Source: Mesaphorura yosii (lineage: Eukaryota > Arthropoda > Collembola > Poduromorpha > Tullbergiidae). Taken from it: a DNA stretch of 64,000 nucleotides. The position numbers and the translations under genes were made by a program. Shown piece by piece: positions 1 to 10,700 of this stretch (positions are counted from its first letter, which is position 1; every line of letters starts with the position of its first letter). Under the pieces are notes generated by a model. The model was not told where the DNA came from, ran no database searches, and saw only the letters and a program-made list of their open reading frames with translations. The stretch is from contig WIXG01000344.1 of assembly GCA_009869945.1 (NCBI GenBank), positions 1-64,000 on the forward strand. Direction: 5' to 3'.

Positions 1-1684
1 CAGAGTAAAGGCGTGAGCGTGGCGATGATCGCATTCGTCTACGGCGTGTACGAACTCACGTCTTTCGTCGCCTCGCCCGTCGCCGGCGCCCTCATGACGC
101 GAATTGGGCCCGTCTCCGGCCTGCATTGGGGCATCGCACTCACGGGGGCGGGGACACTTGGCCTTGGGTAACTAGGGAAATCTCGAATTTTGAATTTCGG
201 GCCCCACGCCTACCTTCCTTCTGTCTGCCTTGTGGAGTATAATTTATACTTTAAATTTCCCACCTTTTCCCAGATTCATTAGCTTCCTGGCCCATAAAAC
301 TCTCTTCATTGGCCTGTTGATCGTGTTTCGAATTATGCAGTCGGTTGGCGCCACTTTTCGAGCCATCGCGATCCTCTCGATGGCCGCGTTCACGTTTCAC
401 AATGCGGTCGCGACGACTTTGGTAAGTTATTTTAGGCGCGAAAACCAAAATTGGACCGTTCTTCGAACATTCCGTTTTTTAGGCCTCGATTGGGGCATGT
501 TCGGGGTCGGCATGTGCGTCGGAGCTGTCGCGCGTGGCGCCCTCATGGAAATTTCCGGGTTTAAAGAGACATTCATTATCTCCGGATCCTTGCTGTTCTT
601 CACTCTGCCCGTGTCCTTCGCGATTCTTCGTAAATTTACGCCACAGTGACATACGCCTTCAGCGCCAGCGAATTCGAAGGACTGCAGCCCGCCGCCCACT
701 GCAGGGGCAAACGACGCCTTACGGCCCGCGACGGGCCACAAAACAATCACGCTCTGGACGCTCCTTCGCTCGCCGAGCATCGCCCTCTCCGTCTTTGCGC
801 TCGTCTCCGCCGCAGTGAGCCTAGGGTTTGTGATGGGTGTGATGGAGCCGCATCTGAAGCAGTTTAAACTCACCCCGTTTCTGATTGGCCTCATGTTTTT
901 GTACCCTTCACTGGCGTACGTCATTGCGTCCCCAACGCTCGGCTACGCCTACGACCGGCTCCAGTCTCCCGTATCCCTGCTCTTCATTCAGTACGTGGCT
1001 CCTGTCTTGTTTCTCATCACTTTCTCGATCATTGGACCGGCGCCCTTCCTCCCCGTCGCTTCGTAAGACCGTTTCCTTGATTTTTTCTTGGCCCGCGTCC
1101 TACCAATGTCAACGCCAACGGCAAAACCAAAGCGTACAGTGACGTGTGGTGCTTTTTTGTGCTAAATTACTACAGGTCCACGTGGTTGACGGCTGTGGGG
1201 CTCATTCTTCTGGGCACCGCCGTCAGCACGGCTTTCGTGTCCTCGTTTCTTATTGCCATACGGGACGGAAAGTAAGATAAGAGTTGCTACCTCCATTTTG
1301 AAGGGTTATTGCATTACAAATTCGTACTGGTTTGGGTATTTGTCCCCGCTTAGGATGCTTGGGTCCACCGCCGACGAGCTGAAGGTCCACGAATTGATCT
1401 CGGGCATCTGGCGCGCGGCCATCGCGCTGGGTCTCTTTGCGGGGCCGAGCATCGCCGGAATCCTCTACGAGGCGATTGGCTTCCCAAACGAGTGCCTCTT
1501 CATTATCGGGTTGCAACTACTTCACGTAAGTTGGTGCCTTTTGGCTTGGCACGGAATTCAGTGATAGTGAATGGTATTCACGGAATGAACTTATACGAAG
1601 TGCTAATTTCTTGATATTTCTGCATAGATTCTTCTTATCTCACTCTACGGCTGCTGCTGCAAACGGAGCGTGAGTCAATTGTGA
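1..1684 (+). CDS. SLC18B1: SLC18B1-like MFS transporter (5' partial)
   Basis: Membrane transporter of the vesicular-amine branch of the major facilitator superfamily; the substrate cannot be read from sequence. Proposed exons: <1-167, 274-425, 483-629, 705-1062, 1176-1271, 1354-1525 and 1628-1684, giving 382 residues with the N-terminus outside the window. Family features visible are a first-half segment ending in AVATTL followed by a glycine-rich helix with GVGMCVG, a second half opening with a helix before GVMEPHLKQF, and a late GIWRAAIALGLFAGP helix. These match the SLC18B1 pattern (NVATVLG, LETFSGLG, DPTL, GLFSAMWSIGAFMGP). An apparent in-frame TGA at 647-649 falls inside a 75-bp intron (gtaaat...ctgcag) whose removal keeps frame. 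The 425/483 junction is the least certain: the stronger gtaagt donor at 422 would break frame, and reading straight through is also open. Family assignment is firm; exact exon edges are moderate. Confidence 0.82.
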
Positions 1685-1758
1685 ACTCGTCGTCGATAAG
1701 ATAACGGAAATTCTACTTCACGGAGCGACATCGATCCTTTCCCTGTTCGCTCGCTTTT

Positions 1759-1764
1759 AATAAA
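1759..1764 (+). other. Poly(A) signal of the MFS transporter
   Basis: A canonical AATAAA lies 75 bp after the MFS stop codon, giving a short 3' UTR. Confidence 0.5.
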
Positions 1765-1848
1765 CTACCCTAAAGCGTACTAAAAGCAGCACTTTTATTA
1801 CTGAACGGGTTAAGTAAATTGAAAATACGCAATAGATCGGTCAAGATT

Positions 1849-2279
1849 ATGATTTTCGCGGAATCTCTTGAACTTGATCGCCCCAGTGTTGACCCCGGTC
1901 TGTCGCCAGCCCTCCTATCTTCCCGACCCCCGGCAGATGTAAGCCTGCACTGCGTATAATTTCTTTTGATTTTCTTCAGAGAAACTGGTGCAAATGTGCT
2001 CTGTGGGTTGTTATCAAGCTATTCATGCTTTTCATGGTCCTTGGCTTCATCACCGGAATGCAAAAGGCGTCTCATGCTCTCCCATGGCAGTTCTGGCAAG
2101 GTTGCACCGTGCCATGCTCTATTCTAATGGGATTCGTCATGGCTATGATCGGTTATCGCTGTTTGTCAACCGCCATCATGTACAGGTACATCAGACTCGC
2201 CCGAGCAGGAGAGGTCAAGTTTGATGCTGCGACTGGAACTAATCCCTTCGTTATGATCAACCAGCACATTGCAGTTTAA
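1849..2279 (+). CDS. Small two-helix membrane protein, unknown function
   Basis: Two exons, 1849-1938 and 1980-2279, joined in phase 0, predict 129 residues. The intron is only 41 bp (gtaagc...cttcag), short for this window. The N-terminal 30 residues are polar and proline-rich. Two hydrophobic stretches follow, roughly residues 37-52 and 70-95, separated by a loop with several Cys and Trp, then a polar 25-residue tail. I do not recognise the family. The downstream exon is well supported by its length and membrane-like composition. The first exon rests on the splice sites and an ATG only, so the true start may lie elsewhere. It sits head-to-tail behind the MFS gene, 165 bp after its stop. Confidence 0.5.
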
Positions 2280-2693
2280 AAAGAAACGTGAATATGCTAT
2301 TATGTAGCTAAGTGCTCATGGTTGTGATTCATTCATTCATTGATTTCATTCAAAATATAGTGATAACGATAGTGTAGAGTAATGAATAAATTCATTATTG
2401 CATTCAGAACCAGCCATGGAGCCATCATCTCTGACCTGACTCAGTTTTGCCCTCAATCTAGAACAAGCACAGAAATCTCGCAAGTTAAGCCCGATTTCTT
2501 GCCAAAAATACCGAACTCCAGAGTTTACCGATTGGAATTGCACATTACGAATTTCTTGCGATACGGTATGAAGTTAAAGAAAAACGACTTTAACAATCTT
2601 CGAAGTTATCTTACCACCGCGTTAAAAACTGAACTCACTGAACACAAAAAAAAGACGAAGAAGAGACTCCTCCTTTCGTGAACGTACACAGCC
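2280..2693. other. Spacer with an unsupported 99-residue ORF
   Basis: Contains an ATG-started + strand ORF at 2382-2681 that is lysine-rich at its end and resembles no family I know. It ends just before the 3' end of the opposing chemoreceptor gene. No splice or promoter signal was identified to support it as a gene. Confidence 0.3.
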
Positions 2694-2699
2694 TTTATT
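2694..2699 (-). other. Poly(A) signal overlapping a stop codon
   Basis: On the - strand the chemoreceptor TAA is followed directly by ATAAA, so AATAAA starts with the last base of the stop codon. The 3' UTR should therefore be very short. Confidence 0.5.
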
Positions 2700-3925
2700 T
2701 AACGTGATCGAGTCAAAATAGTCAGTTTTCCCGTGTAGAACATGATTGCTCCAATTAATTTCAGGCCAGGATCAGAGTCAACATATGCGACAGAGCTGAT
2801 TTCATACTGAAGCGGTCTGCATGATCGCAACTGCCTCTGCATTACGGAGTGATTTCCCACGCGACATGCAATATTCTCGATCTCGATTTGCCTGGATTCC
2901 TTCAGCCAATCCTTTTTCCAGATGATGGACAACTTGCTCTGCTGGTACAGTTTGCTGAAGAGTAGAATCTCCAAGCGTGCCATAGACGAGGACAATGCAA
3001 GAACACCTACACAGATCCCATCCAACTTGAGGTTCGTGGTTGCAAATGTGTTGAGAGAAACGAAGAAGGAGACTGAGACTACCAGACCGCAGAAAATTTG
3101 ATGGCGACAAATTTGATTTCGTTCAGCCATTAAAATTTGGAGACACCGGAAGCTGAAAAATGTGCTTTCGAAAATTGGTCGTTGTCGTTGCGGATTTCTG
3201 TGATGCAATATATTTCCGGTGAGCTCTTGCAGAGCGCTCATGGACTGCTCCAACCACAAAACGTACAAAGCATACGATCCAGTGCCAAGCGACCACGCGA
3301 ACCAAAATATGACAAATTGCAAGAATCCAAGAACCAATACAATGAAGCACTTCGTTTGAAAAGGCGTGAGAAGATTGGGGTCGAGAAAGAGGTACCACAT
3401 TAAGTAAATTTGATGCTCATCTCTCAAAAAGAATCCCAACGTGAGAGCTGATTGAATCACTGGCACTGACGCTGATAGCACGATCAGAGACAAAATGAAG
3501 CCTCTAGCCCAAGGTGACCCCTGGCGAAGACGATCTTTGTCGTAGTAATTCGTGACAAAGTATTGAATCGAATGGTTTGTATGCACAACCATCGACTCCA
3601 TGTAGTATACTGTACACGCTACAGTAATGGCTGGCAAAGCAAATTCGACGTTGCCAACCACAAGCGTAATCTTACGAACTTCAGCGGGAGCGTTTGTGGA
3701 ATCCACGCTAAGTTGTACAAATCGGGCCAAACCAAGTCCGGTAATTGCTAGAGAGAAAAGAAAAAACCCCATGCAGCATGCCTTCCATGCAAGTAACCTC
3801 TGTTTTGATTCAGCGAACACAAGCCGACATGACTTGTCGAAATAAAATGGAATACCGTAGAAATTATAGGCACGATTTACAGACCACACTGAAAGGTCAA
3901 GCAACGAGAGACGATTTGGGCCCAT
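2699..3925 (-). CDS. Chemosensory 7TM receptor (gustatory-receptor-like), single exon
   Basis: Uninterrupted 408-residue reading frame from the first ATG (3925); a longer frame upstream lacks an ATG. The protein is polytopic with about seven hydrophobic segments (near residues 40-60, 75-100, 140-165, 190-215, 265-290, 300-320 and the C-terminal end), few acidic loops and no signal peptide. It ends in a short basic tail after GAIMFYTGKL. This layout, the length near 400 and the lineage-specific sequence fit the insect-type gustatory/odorant receptor superfamily, which forms ligand-gated cation channels with an intracellular N-terminus. The classic TYxxxxxQF motif of many gustatory receptors is absent at the end, unlike the two receptors at 35-38.5 kb. 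It shows only distant similarity to those, so it is a different subfamily. A missing small last exon is possible, but the stop and poly(A) signal argue against it. Confidence 0.7.
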   Translation of the reverse strand: MGPNRLSLLDLSVWSVNRAYNFYGIPFYFDKSCRLVFAESKQRLLAWKACCMGFFLFSLAITGLGLARFVQLSVDSTNAPAEVRKITLVVGNVEFALPAITVACTVYYMESMVVHTNHSIQYFVTNYYDKDRLRQGSPWARGFILSLIVLSASVPVIQSALTLGFFLRDEHQIYLMWYLFLDPNLLTPFQTKCFIVLVLGFLQFVIFWFAWSLGTGSYALYVLWLEQSMSALQELTGNILHHRNPQRQRPIFESTFFSFRCLQILMAERNQICRHQIFCGLVVSVSFFVSLNTFATTNLKLDGICVGVLALSSSMARLEILLFSKLYQQSKLSIIWKKDWLKESRQIEIENIACRVGNHSVMQRQLRSCRPLQYEISSVAYVDSDPGLKLIGAIMFYTGKLTILTRSR

Positions 3926-4190
3926 TTTCGGTCGAGGATTTGATGGATTTAGCAATAGAATCTAGAGTGAGCCCTTTTTGAGATGATCGTCTGTCAAATT
4001 GAAGAGGAATACTGAATGCCCTCGCCTTAAATGAAATATTTTTGCACGTACGGTAATAGGAAAACAGTAAAATTAAGTAAGAATTGAGTTGTACAATTTA
4101 TTTATGCAAATTGATATTTATCAATGTTAAAGCCTTGCAATTGATGACGAAAACTGTTCGTCATTCTATTTAACTTAATTAACAATACTA

Positions 4191-4771
4191 TCATAATCTC
4201 CAAATTGAGTCGTCTGGAATTCCACGCCCCACAAGCAACTTCGTCATTTCCTCGGTGAAATTGTTGCAATTATGTGAAATTTGGCGGTACAGATGCGGCT
4301 GGTACGTGGTCGCCTTGTAATACTGAAGATACGCCTTAAATTGCTCTTCGCTGAGCTTCGACTCGCCCATGGAAATGGAATGATGGTAGGTTGCGAGCTC
4401 GTATTCCTTCTGCAATGAAAGAACAGCGGTTGCCTGATTATCTTACTAATTACACGGCACGTAATGCCGTGGTGGAAAGAATGCTTACTGGTATACAAGT
4501 CAGAACTCCGTGCTTGCAGTAGAAATATTCCTGACCGAACACTTCTAGCCCCGTGTGCCAAATTCCTTCTGCAAATTCAATTACTTCAAGGGTAAAGGTC
4601 AACAATTCCTTTCGTCATTGTCTTACCCAATAATCCAAGAGTATTCTTCTTCGCCTTCCCTTTTGTGATATCGTACACGTGGATGTTGACTTGAATATGA
4701 TTTGCATTCCTGGAAAGCTTATTCTGAGACGAGCCAGTCGCACTTGTGTTAGGGTCGTTCACGTAGTACAT
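4191..4771 (-). CDS. DESI1: DESI1-like PPPDE desumoylating isopeptidase
   Basis: Exons 4771-4627, 4568-4489 and 4409-4191 give 147 residues. The PPPDE fold is a papain-like cysteine peptidase that in DESI1 removes SUMO from substrates. Visible motifs are the first strand NIHVYDITKG, the catalytic-histidine segment EGIWHTGLEVFG (about residues 49-60) and the catalytic-cysteine segment ISHNCNNFTEE near residue 118, followed by the LLVGRGIP helix typical of the family. The second exon closes the EGIWHT motif exactly across the phase-1 splice, which supports the model. The start ATG at 4771 is the first in frame. The protein stops soon after the GRxIP segment, so it is shorter than vertebrate DESI1 (about 168 residues). 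A possible poly(A) signal lies at 4097-4102 (-). Confidence 0.85.
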
Positions 4772-5504
4772 ATTCTCAAACACCAGCACAAGAATTCGGC
4801 TAAGTTCTAAATATTGCTTTTAGAATTAATTTCTGAATTTGGCGTTATGCCCTTATACTTTAAATCTGACTCGTCATTACAGGAAAAAGTCTGTGAAATG
4901 AGAGACCTTGTGTGCCAATCGCAATCGCTAATGTGAGAATGTGCTTTCAGTCTGTGTAAAATGCCTGAAGCAAATTTCGTGGAAGAATCTCACATGCAAT
5001 CGAACTACAGAGCACATTCGCGATTCAAGAATTACATGTTGATAATTAATACAGCATTAGGAATAAGGTTGAGGCTGAGTTGAGGCTCACAACAATCAAC
5101 AGTGCGAGTAAGACGATTGTTCTTGTTTTTTCTGCGTACAGCAGATTTTGTGATCTCCGTACGCGCATGCGAATCGCAGGTACAAGATTTGTTGCGAAAA
5201 GAGCTTTATTTGTCCAGAAGCTAATTATAAATATATTTGTTACGTTATCATAAATTAACATGGACTGATAATACTGTACTAAAGATTAATCATGAGATTA
5301 GGATTAATGCGATGATCCTAACGTTTTAATGGCAGGCATTCTTTGGCACGAACGGTCAACTTTGGCTTTGGCATTGTGGTCAAATGAGAAACGACGCTCA
5401 AACTAAAATATTAAAGGCCGCATACAAAACACACCTCAGCAGCTTGTGGGCTGAGAAACTGCAATGTTGTTGACTCACCATCGTCAGTTTATACATTTTC
5501 AGGC
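4772..5504. other. Intergenic spacer
   Basis: No convincing gene. A - strand ORF at 5046-5261 encodes a hydrophobic C-terminal stretch, but it starts without support and matches no family I recognise. It could be an alternative last exon of the neighbouring four-helix gene. Confidence 0.3.
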
Positions 5505-6229
5505 TTAAAAATCTCTGACCTTGTACAAGAACAAGGCGAGCGTCAAATACACGAAAGAGTTGATTAGGCCGAGAAACTGAAAATTAGAAAAAGTGCATTC
5601 AGACAGGTATCCGAGTGCACTATTTCAGGATTGCATTCGCTCAATTAAAGTGGGAAGCTATTTGGACTTACGGCTCCGAATATTCGGACCACGAAGTTTT
5701 TGTACGGGCAGTCCTCGTCACCCCGGTTGAAATGGTCGCAGAGGTTTCCAGTACTGAACACAATGACGATCATCATCATACTCGTCACGAAGAGCAGAAA
5801 TCCAGCAATGCAGTGGTACGCTGCGTCCTGTGTATGAAATAATGCAGGCAAATTATTCTTGCCATGCGTCCATGCTTCCGTGCTTGTGCGTTTCACAAGC
5901 ATTTTCATGAGGACTCGTCTTACGATCATTTGAGTGTACTGATCCAAACCCAACAGTTCCAGCACGAACATGACAAGGAGGACGACTGAGACGATGAACA
6001 CAACGACGGTCATGGAAAGGAAACATATTTCCACAAAGACCTGGTATAGGCCGCCGGACGTGAAACCCAGGACGAGAATCCCGAGAATCTGCATTAAAAA
6101 GGCGAATCTTAAAACATTGAGAGATGACACAATTTTCCACAAGTCGTCTCTCCAAAACGACTCGACCACGCTTACCAGTGTGACAATCCGAAGAACTCCG
6201 TTTATGCCTTGCAGTTTGGTCAAATCCAT
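5505..6229 (-). CDS. Four-helix MARVEL-like membrane protein
   Basis: Exon 6229-5672 (186 codons, ending gcc|gtaagt) joins in phase 0 to 5576-5505, giving 209 residues. Hydrophobic helices lie near residues 39-62, 67-93, 138-162 and 187-205 (the last in exon 2), with a basic cytoplasmic-type loop (RRVLMKMLVKR) between the second and third. Four helices with short termini and an extracellular Cys pair (NLC, EDC) after helix 3 suggest a MARVEL or claudin-like tetraspan protein working at cell junctions or in vesicle membranes. The family label is inference from topology, because no diagnostic motif is visible. It lies in the same orientation as the DESI1-like gene. Confidence 0.6.
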
Positions 6230-6557
6230 ACTGAATGATAGCTGAACACTCTTGGTTCGTGTTTGAGACTAACTTGAATTCAACCTCATGAATATTAATC
6301 GGCTATCTATACGACTATGCGTAAAGATCAATCACGTTCAAGGTTAACGCTATATACAATTAACGATTACGAATGCACGCACCAACAGATTTGATTCCTT
6401 ACAAATCTGTATCGCTAATCGCGCAGCGTGTGCGTATCGCGTGTGATCTCGACCACTTCCACTGATCACTGATGAATTGCGTGAGGTTTGCGCAAGGCAA
6501 GCTAGTGAATGCTACAGAATAGTTCGTGTTTCAAAAATAGTAATCAACACCCACATA

Positions 6558-7034
6558 TTAGCAACGGCAATGTTTGTCTTGTCTTGTGTCTTGCGGTCCC
6601 GTACCATTGACGGACGCGAACGCGAAAGATGTAATCACATTTATTATGGCAATGGCAGGATAGGCAACTTTTGTGCAGTGCTGCGGTGTACGCATCTTAA
6701 GCTTGGCATGAGTATTATGTAAGAGATTTTTTCTAAGAGACTGGCACTGGCAAGAAGGAAGACTACTTTCAATCTCATCCACCCATTTTCTAAATATGGT
6801 GATTGAAAAATGGAACCACGCCAAACTTATCTTGTACCTTGTGTGCTGTGAATTTGGATCGTGTGGAATGAGAATGTGAATAGAGTAACAAAATCCATTG
6901 CAGTCTTTTATGCGTGTGCACTCTTCTTTTGCACCGTTGCATCCATCAAACCAGGCACAAATTTTATTGCCTTGTCTTCCATAAGTAATGGAAATGAAAT
7001 GGCCACTTAATCCCAAGAAGCTTTTGGCAAGATC
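6558..7034 (-). other. Possible exon(s) of a secreted cysteine-rich protein
   Basis: A long - strand frame has evenly spaced cysteines in its first 55 residues (KICAW, DGCNG, EECTR, KDCNGFCYS) and a possible donor (acaag|gtacaag) near 6837. A second Cys-containing segment follows, and an AATAAA lies at 6640-6645 (-), fitting a 3' end. Just upstream a hydrophobic start (MLLLQLLIF, ATG at 7068) looks like a signal peptide, but I could not connect it in frame with a normal-sized intron. I recognise no family. The coding status is weak. Confidence 0.3.
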
Positions 7035-7227
7035 TTACCAAAAATATCAGCAACTGCAATAACAGCATAACATAACAGCCAGCAGCGTGTCGGATGTTTG
7101 GAGTCTTTTACCTCAAAATTATGTTCAAAGCAGCTTTACGACTCCAATCAAAACCTACACAAGCCACGAAGCCGAAGAATCTTTGTTATAAGTAATAATA
7201 GTTGGCGAATCATTCTTCTAAGACAAC

Positions 7228-7362
7228 TTATTTCCAGAGAAGTTTTTTAAGAAAAATAAATTGTTCCCAGGCAATTGTTTCCAGAGAAATGTTTCCAGTA
7301 AATAGTTCCCATGAAAGTCTTCCGTCCAAATTGTTTCCAGAGAACTGTTCTCTCTGGGAAAA
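7228..7362. repeat. Degenerate 14-bp minisatellite
   Basis: A gtt(t/c)cca(g)-type core recurs with 14-bp spacing: cores start at 7263, 7277, 7291 and 7305, then 7333 and 7347, with a weaker copy near 7230. Copies at 7277 and 7333 extend to gtttccagagaa. Reverse-strand ORFs here are by-products of the repeat. Confidence 0.7.
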
Positions 7363-7743
7363 GGTGGAAATCCAAGAAATTGCTTGCAGGGAAAATACTC
7401 CAAACCGCTTTATTGGATCCGTTTGACAGCGTAATGAGTAAAAACATTTATTAACAATTTTATAAGAACGTACAGGCATTAGAATATGATAGTATGAGGT
7501 ATCGCAGCAATTTAGGCCTTAGCATTAAGGAATTTGTTAAGTGTAAAGATCTCAGTCGAGTCGAGGTCTAAGCGACTAAATGCGAAATAAAGTAGCGTTC
7601 TTGGATTGGTACGTTACGAAAGAGCACAGCGTAATTATCCATACTTCAGTTGTACTTTTGCATAGTTTAGTCACAGCAGAAAAAGGCGAATGCATAGATG
7701 CGAATTGTACCAGGTTGCGAGGTTATCATCACACTGTAGAAAG

Positions 7744-10700
7744 TCACTCAACTTTCAGAATCTTGAAATTTTCACAAATATCTGAGACAAGTGAATCGAA
7801 TTTTTCTTTCAGGAGCTTGGCCTGTTTGGAGTTATCTTTGTACGAATACCCTTGAATTTCGTTTACGTAATGAATGCTTTCACTGAGCAAAGAAGTCCAG
7901 GAAGACGGCTGGTCAGTTGGTTGCACGGGTTCTTTCATACAGCAAAATATAATCATGTTCACTTGATCTTCAACGCGATACCCGTACACAAAAGGAAAAA
8001 TATGAACAATAGTGTTGAGGTAGTCTGTTTTGAGCTTGATACTTCGACAAGTAAGGTTAAGTACGAAAATGCCTTCAGTTGTCAGTCGCGATTTGATGGA
8101 TTCCAAAGCTTCAACGGTCAAGAATGCTGGTGGAGGAGCTGTCAGACCTTCTTTCAGGTCCTTGTTATCCACATCAAGGAGGATGACATTGTACTTCGAC
8201 TCTGGAATCACAAAATTAATTCGTTACGTATTTCACAAAAACGAAAGTGTAACGAAAACGCTTGGCGCTTGAACTAATTTCAGGTGGTTACTTGGCTTCA
8301 TTTCAAGTGCAACCGACTAAAGATTATAAAACCAGTAGCCCGAATCACTCTCAGGCCGATAACAAGATTCATCATCAATACCGTTTCTGAACTATAAAAC
8401 CAATGCAGTGAGTTTTGTTTGCTTACCGGTGCTCTGTAAAAACTTCATCCCATCTTCAATAACAATGCGGAAACGATCACTCGCTTCTGGCAAGCCAAAG
8501 TACTCGTGAGCAATTTTGACAATCTTTTCGTCAATCTCCAAACTTGTTAGTGTCAGCTAAAATGAAGACACACATTATTTGACATTAACCTTAGTGTTTT
8601 AAGAGTAACATTTTGATTTTTTTTTATTATTTACAGTGGGAATGAAGTTATGTAAAAAAGAGGCCAGCAGTCCTCCTCCAAGACCAACAAGTAATCCATT
8701 AATTGGACCTTGAACATTGAAGAAGCATTTTTGGATCCCAAAAGCAATACACATTATGCCGTGATGCTGGCACGCTAATTTCTTCGACACTGTGTACATT
8801 ATCGCTGGCAGGGCCTTAGCCTTGTCTGCGTCATTCTTATTTTTGCTCTTTCGTTTCTTCTTGCGGGAATCGCCTGACGTGTGAGTGGGCTCAGAACCTA
8901 GCAAATATAATTTGTTTCTATGACCCAAATTAGATTAACCCCAGCCTCGTGCACGTAAAGTTGTCGGGTAACTTGGAGTAACATACCTCCCGGCTCCAAC
9001 TCGACCTCTGATTGAATAATAGTCGGATGTGCAAGAAATATCAGTCTTCTATACATTCGTTCTTGGTACGAAACATCCTCCACGACCATTTCACCAGAAA
9101 ATTCTGAGGTTTCAGTTAGCAGAACTCTCCTCTCGCCCATATCATCGTCAATGGTTAAAATTGGTGCCTGAAAACAAAAACGAATGAACAAAACACTTTA
9201 ATTTTAGTACTTGCGAAAAGTTGGTGATGTCCCAACCTAAAAACAGATATCCTACGCGCACAATCTACGTGGCCCAAAGCCGCTTGCCAATCGCAGTTGA
9301 AAAAGGTTTAGCTAGGCCAACAACTGCTGCCGCCAGTGCTGGTGACTACGAGACTTACTGTCGTCCATTTACAGCTTTACCACGATCAAGCTCTACGAGT
9401 ACCAGCACGTATTCTGTTACTCTTTCAACAATGCCGTCCGTTTCCGTTTCTCAATCTCAGCGCAGTCAGCAGCGGAGTGACTTTGGTTCAAGATTCGCGA
9501 TTGGCAATCGCAGCCTTCCACAAGTCGGGAGCAGTCACAACATCGACACAGGCGTTACAACAATTGGAGGATCATCCTACAGTAAGTCGGTGTACACAGC
9601 GACAGCGACTTCTGCGTTAACAAAATCAAAGATTCTACCGAGTCGGAAATCGTTTAGCGCTGAAACCTACTCACAACTTGAACGAGGGACTCAGCTGGCC
9701 GCAAGCGCCAGCAGAAATCCTCTTGTCGCAGAATACCAGCGGAAGTTAATGCAGTCGCAAGCGGAGTTACGAAAACTAGAACAACGTGTCCTCGAGTCAG
9801 AAAGACGAGCGACATTCAAGCAACGTGAGCTGCAGAGAAAACTACAAAACATGGAATTTGAGTTGGCTGAGTTATTACGAGAGAAAGAGCAGTTTCAGAA
9901 ACAATCTTGGTTAAAATCATTGGCAGAAATTGAAGAGAAGGGCAAAGCCGCACAAATTAAGCTACAAAACGCGTTGGAAGATGTTTACAAAATCAGGTAA
10001 AGAGTAACGAGTTAACTTGTTTACAGCTCAATTAACTCGGTCATACGTAACTAATCTAGAAATGAAAACGTGACATTGAAAGAGGCGAAGCAAGGTATAG
10101 AGAAGGAGCTAGGAATGCTGAAGAAAAAATTAGAAGAATCTAAATCAGAGCGTAAAAATTACAAGATGCTGCTCAAGGAAGCTGAAAACCACAAAGCTCA
10201 TACGAAGAAACAATTGGAGGAAGCAAAGCGATTATTACTCAGAGCGTTACAAGGTGACGGTCCCAATTTCAAATCAAATGCCGGACAAGATAAGGAGGAG
10301 CATTTCAAAAGGGAAATGGACACGATCGAAAAAGCTCGCCAACTTTTCCAGCGACAGCCAGCCAGCCAGATCGATATCATTAGTACGACTTCGCCGAATC
10401 AGTCTCAGACGACGATTACAACTACAATTCATTCGGTTCGCCCAGAGTCCCGGAGCAAGAAACAAAAGGCACAAATTCCGTATGTCGCCTCATCGCCGTC
10501 CGCCACACCCGAATCAGAAATTAATAGTTCCGAACGCAGTGAACGTGAACACAGCTTTGAGGAAGACATGACCGAAGCACTCTTGCGTGATCTCTTTTTC
10601 CCGTTTTCGTCTCAATAGCAAGGCTTCATCTAATTCAGTTTGAAAACTGAAGAACTCAATACTCGGTTATCCTAGCGCGTGTTCCATCCAAAATTTTAAG

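Noticed and set aside
427-924. 165-codon - strand ORF over the MFS gene
   Set aside because: Shadow of conserved MFS exons on the + strand; composition follows the complement of those exons.
2382-2681. 99-codon + strand ORF
   Set aside because: Lysine-rich, low-complexity end, no family resemblance and no gene signals.
7218-7479. Three overlapping - strand ORFs in different frames
   Set aside because: All are produced by translating the 14-bp minisatellite.
7852-8277. 141-codon + strand ORF
   Set aside because: Shadow of METTL13 exon 10, which carries the conserved methyltransferase motifs on the other strand.
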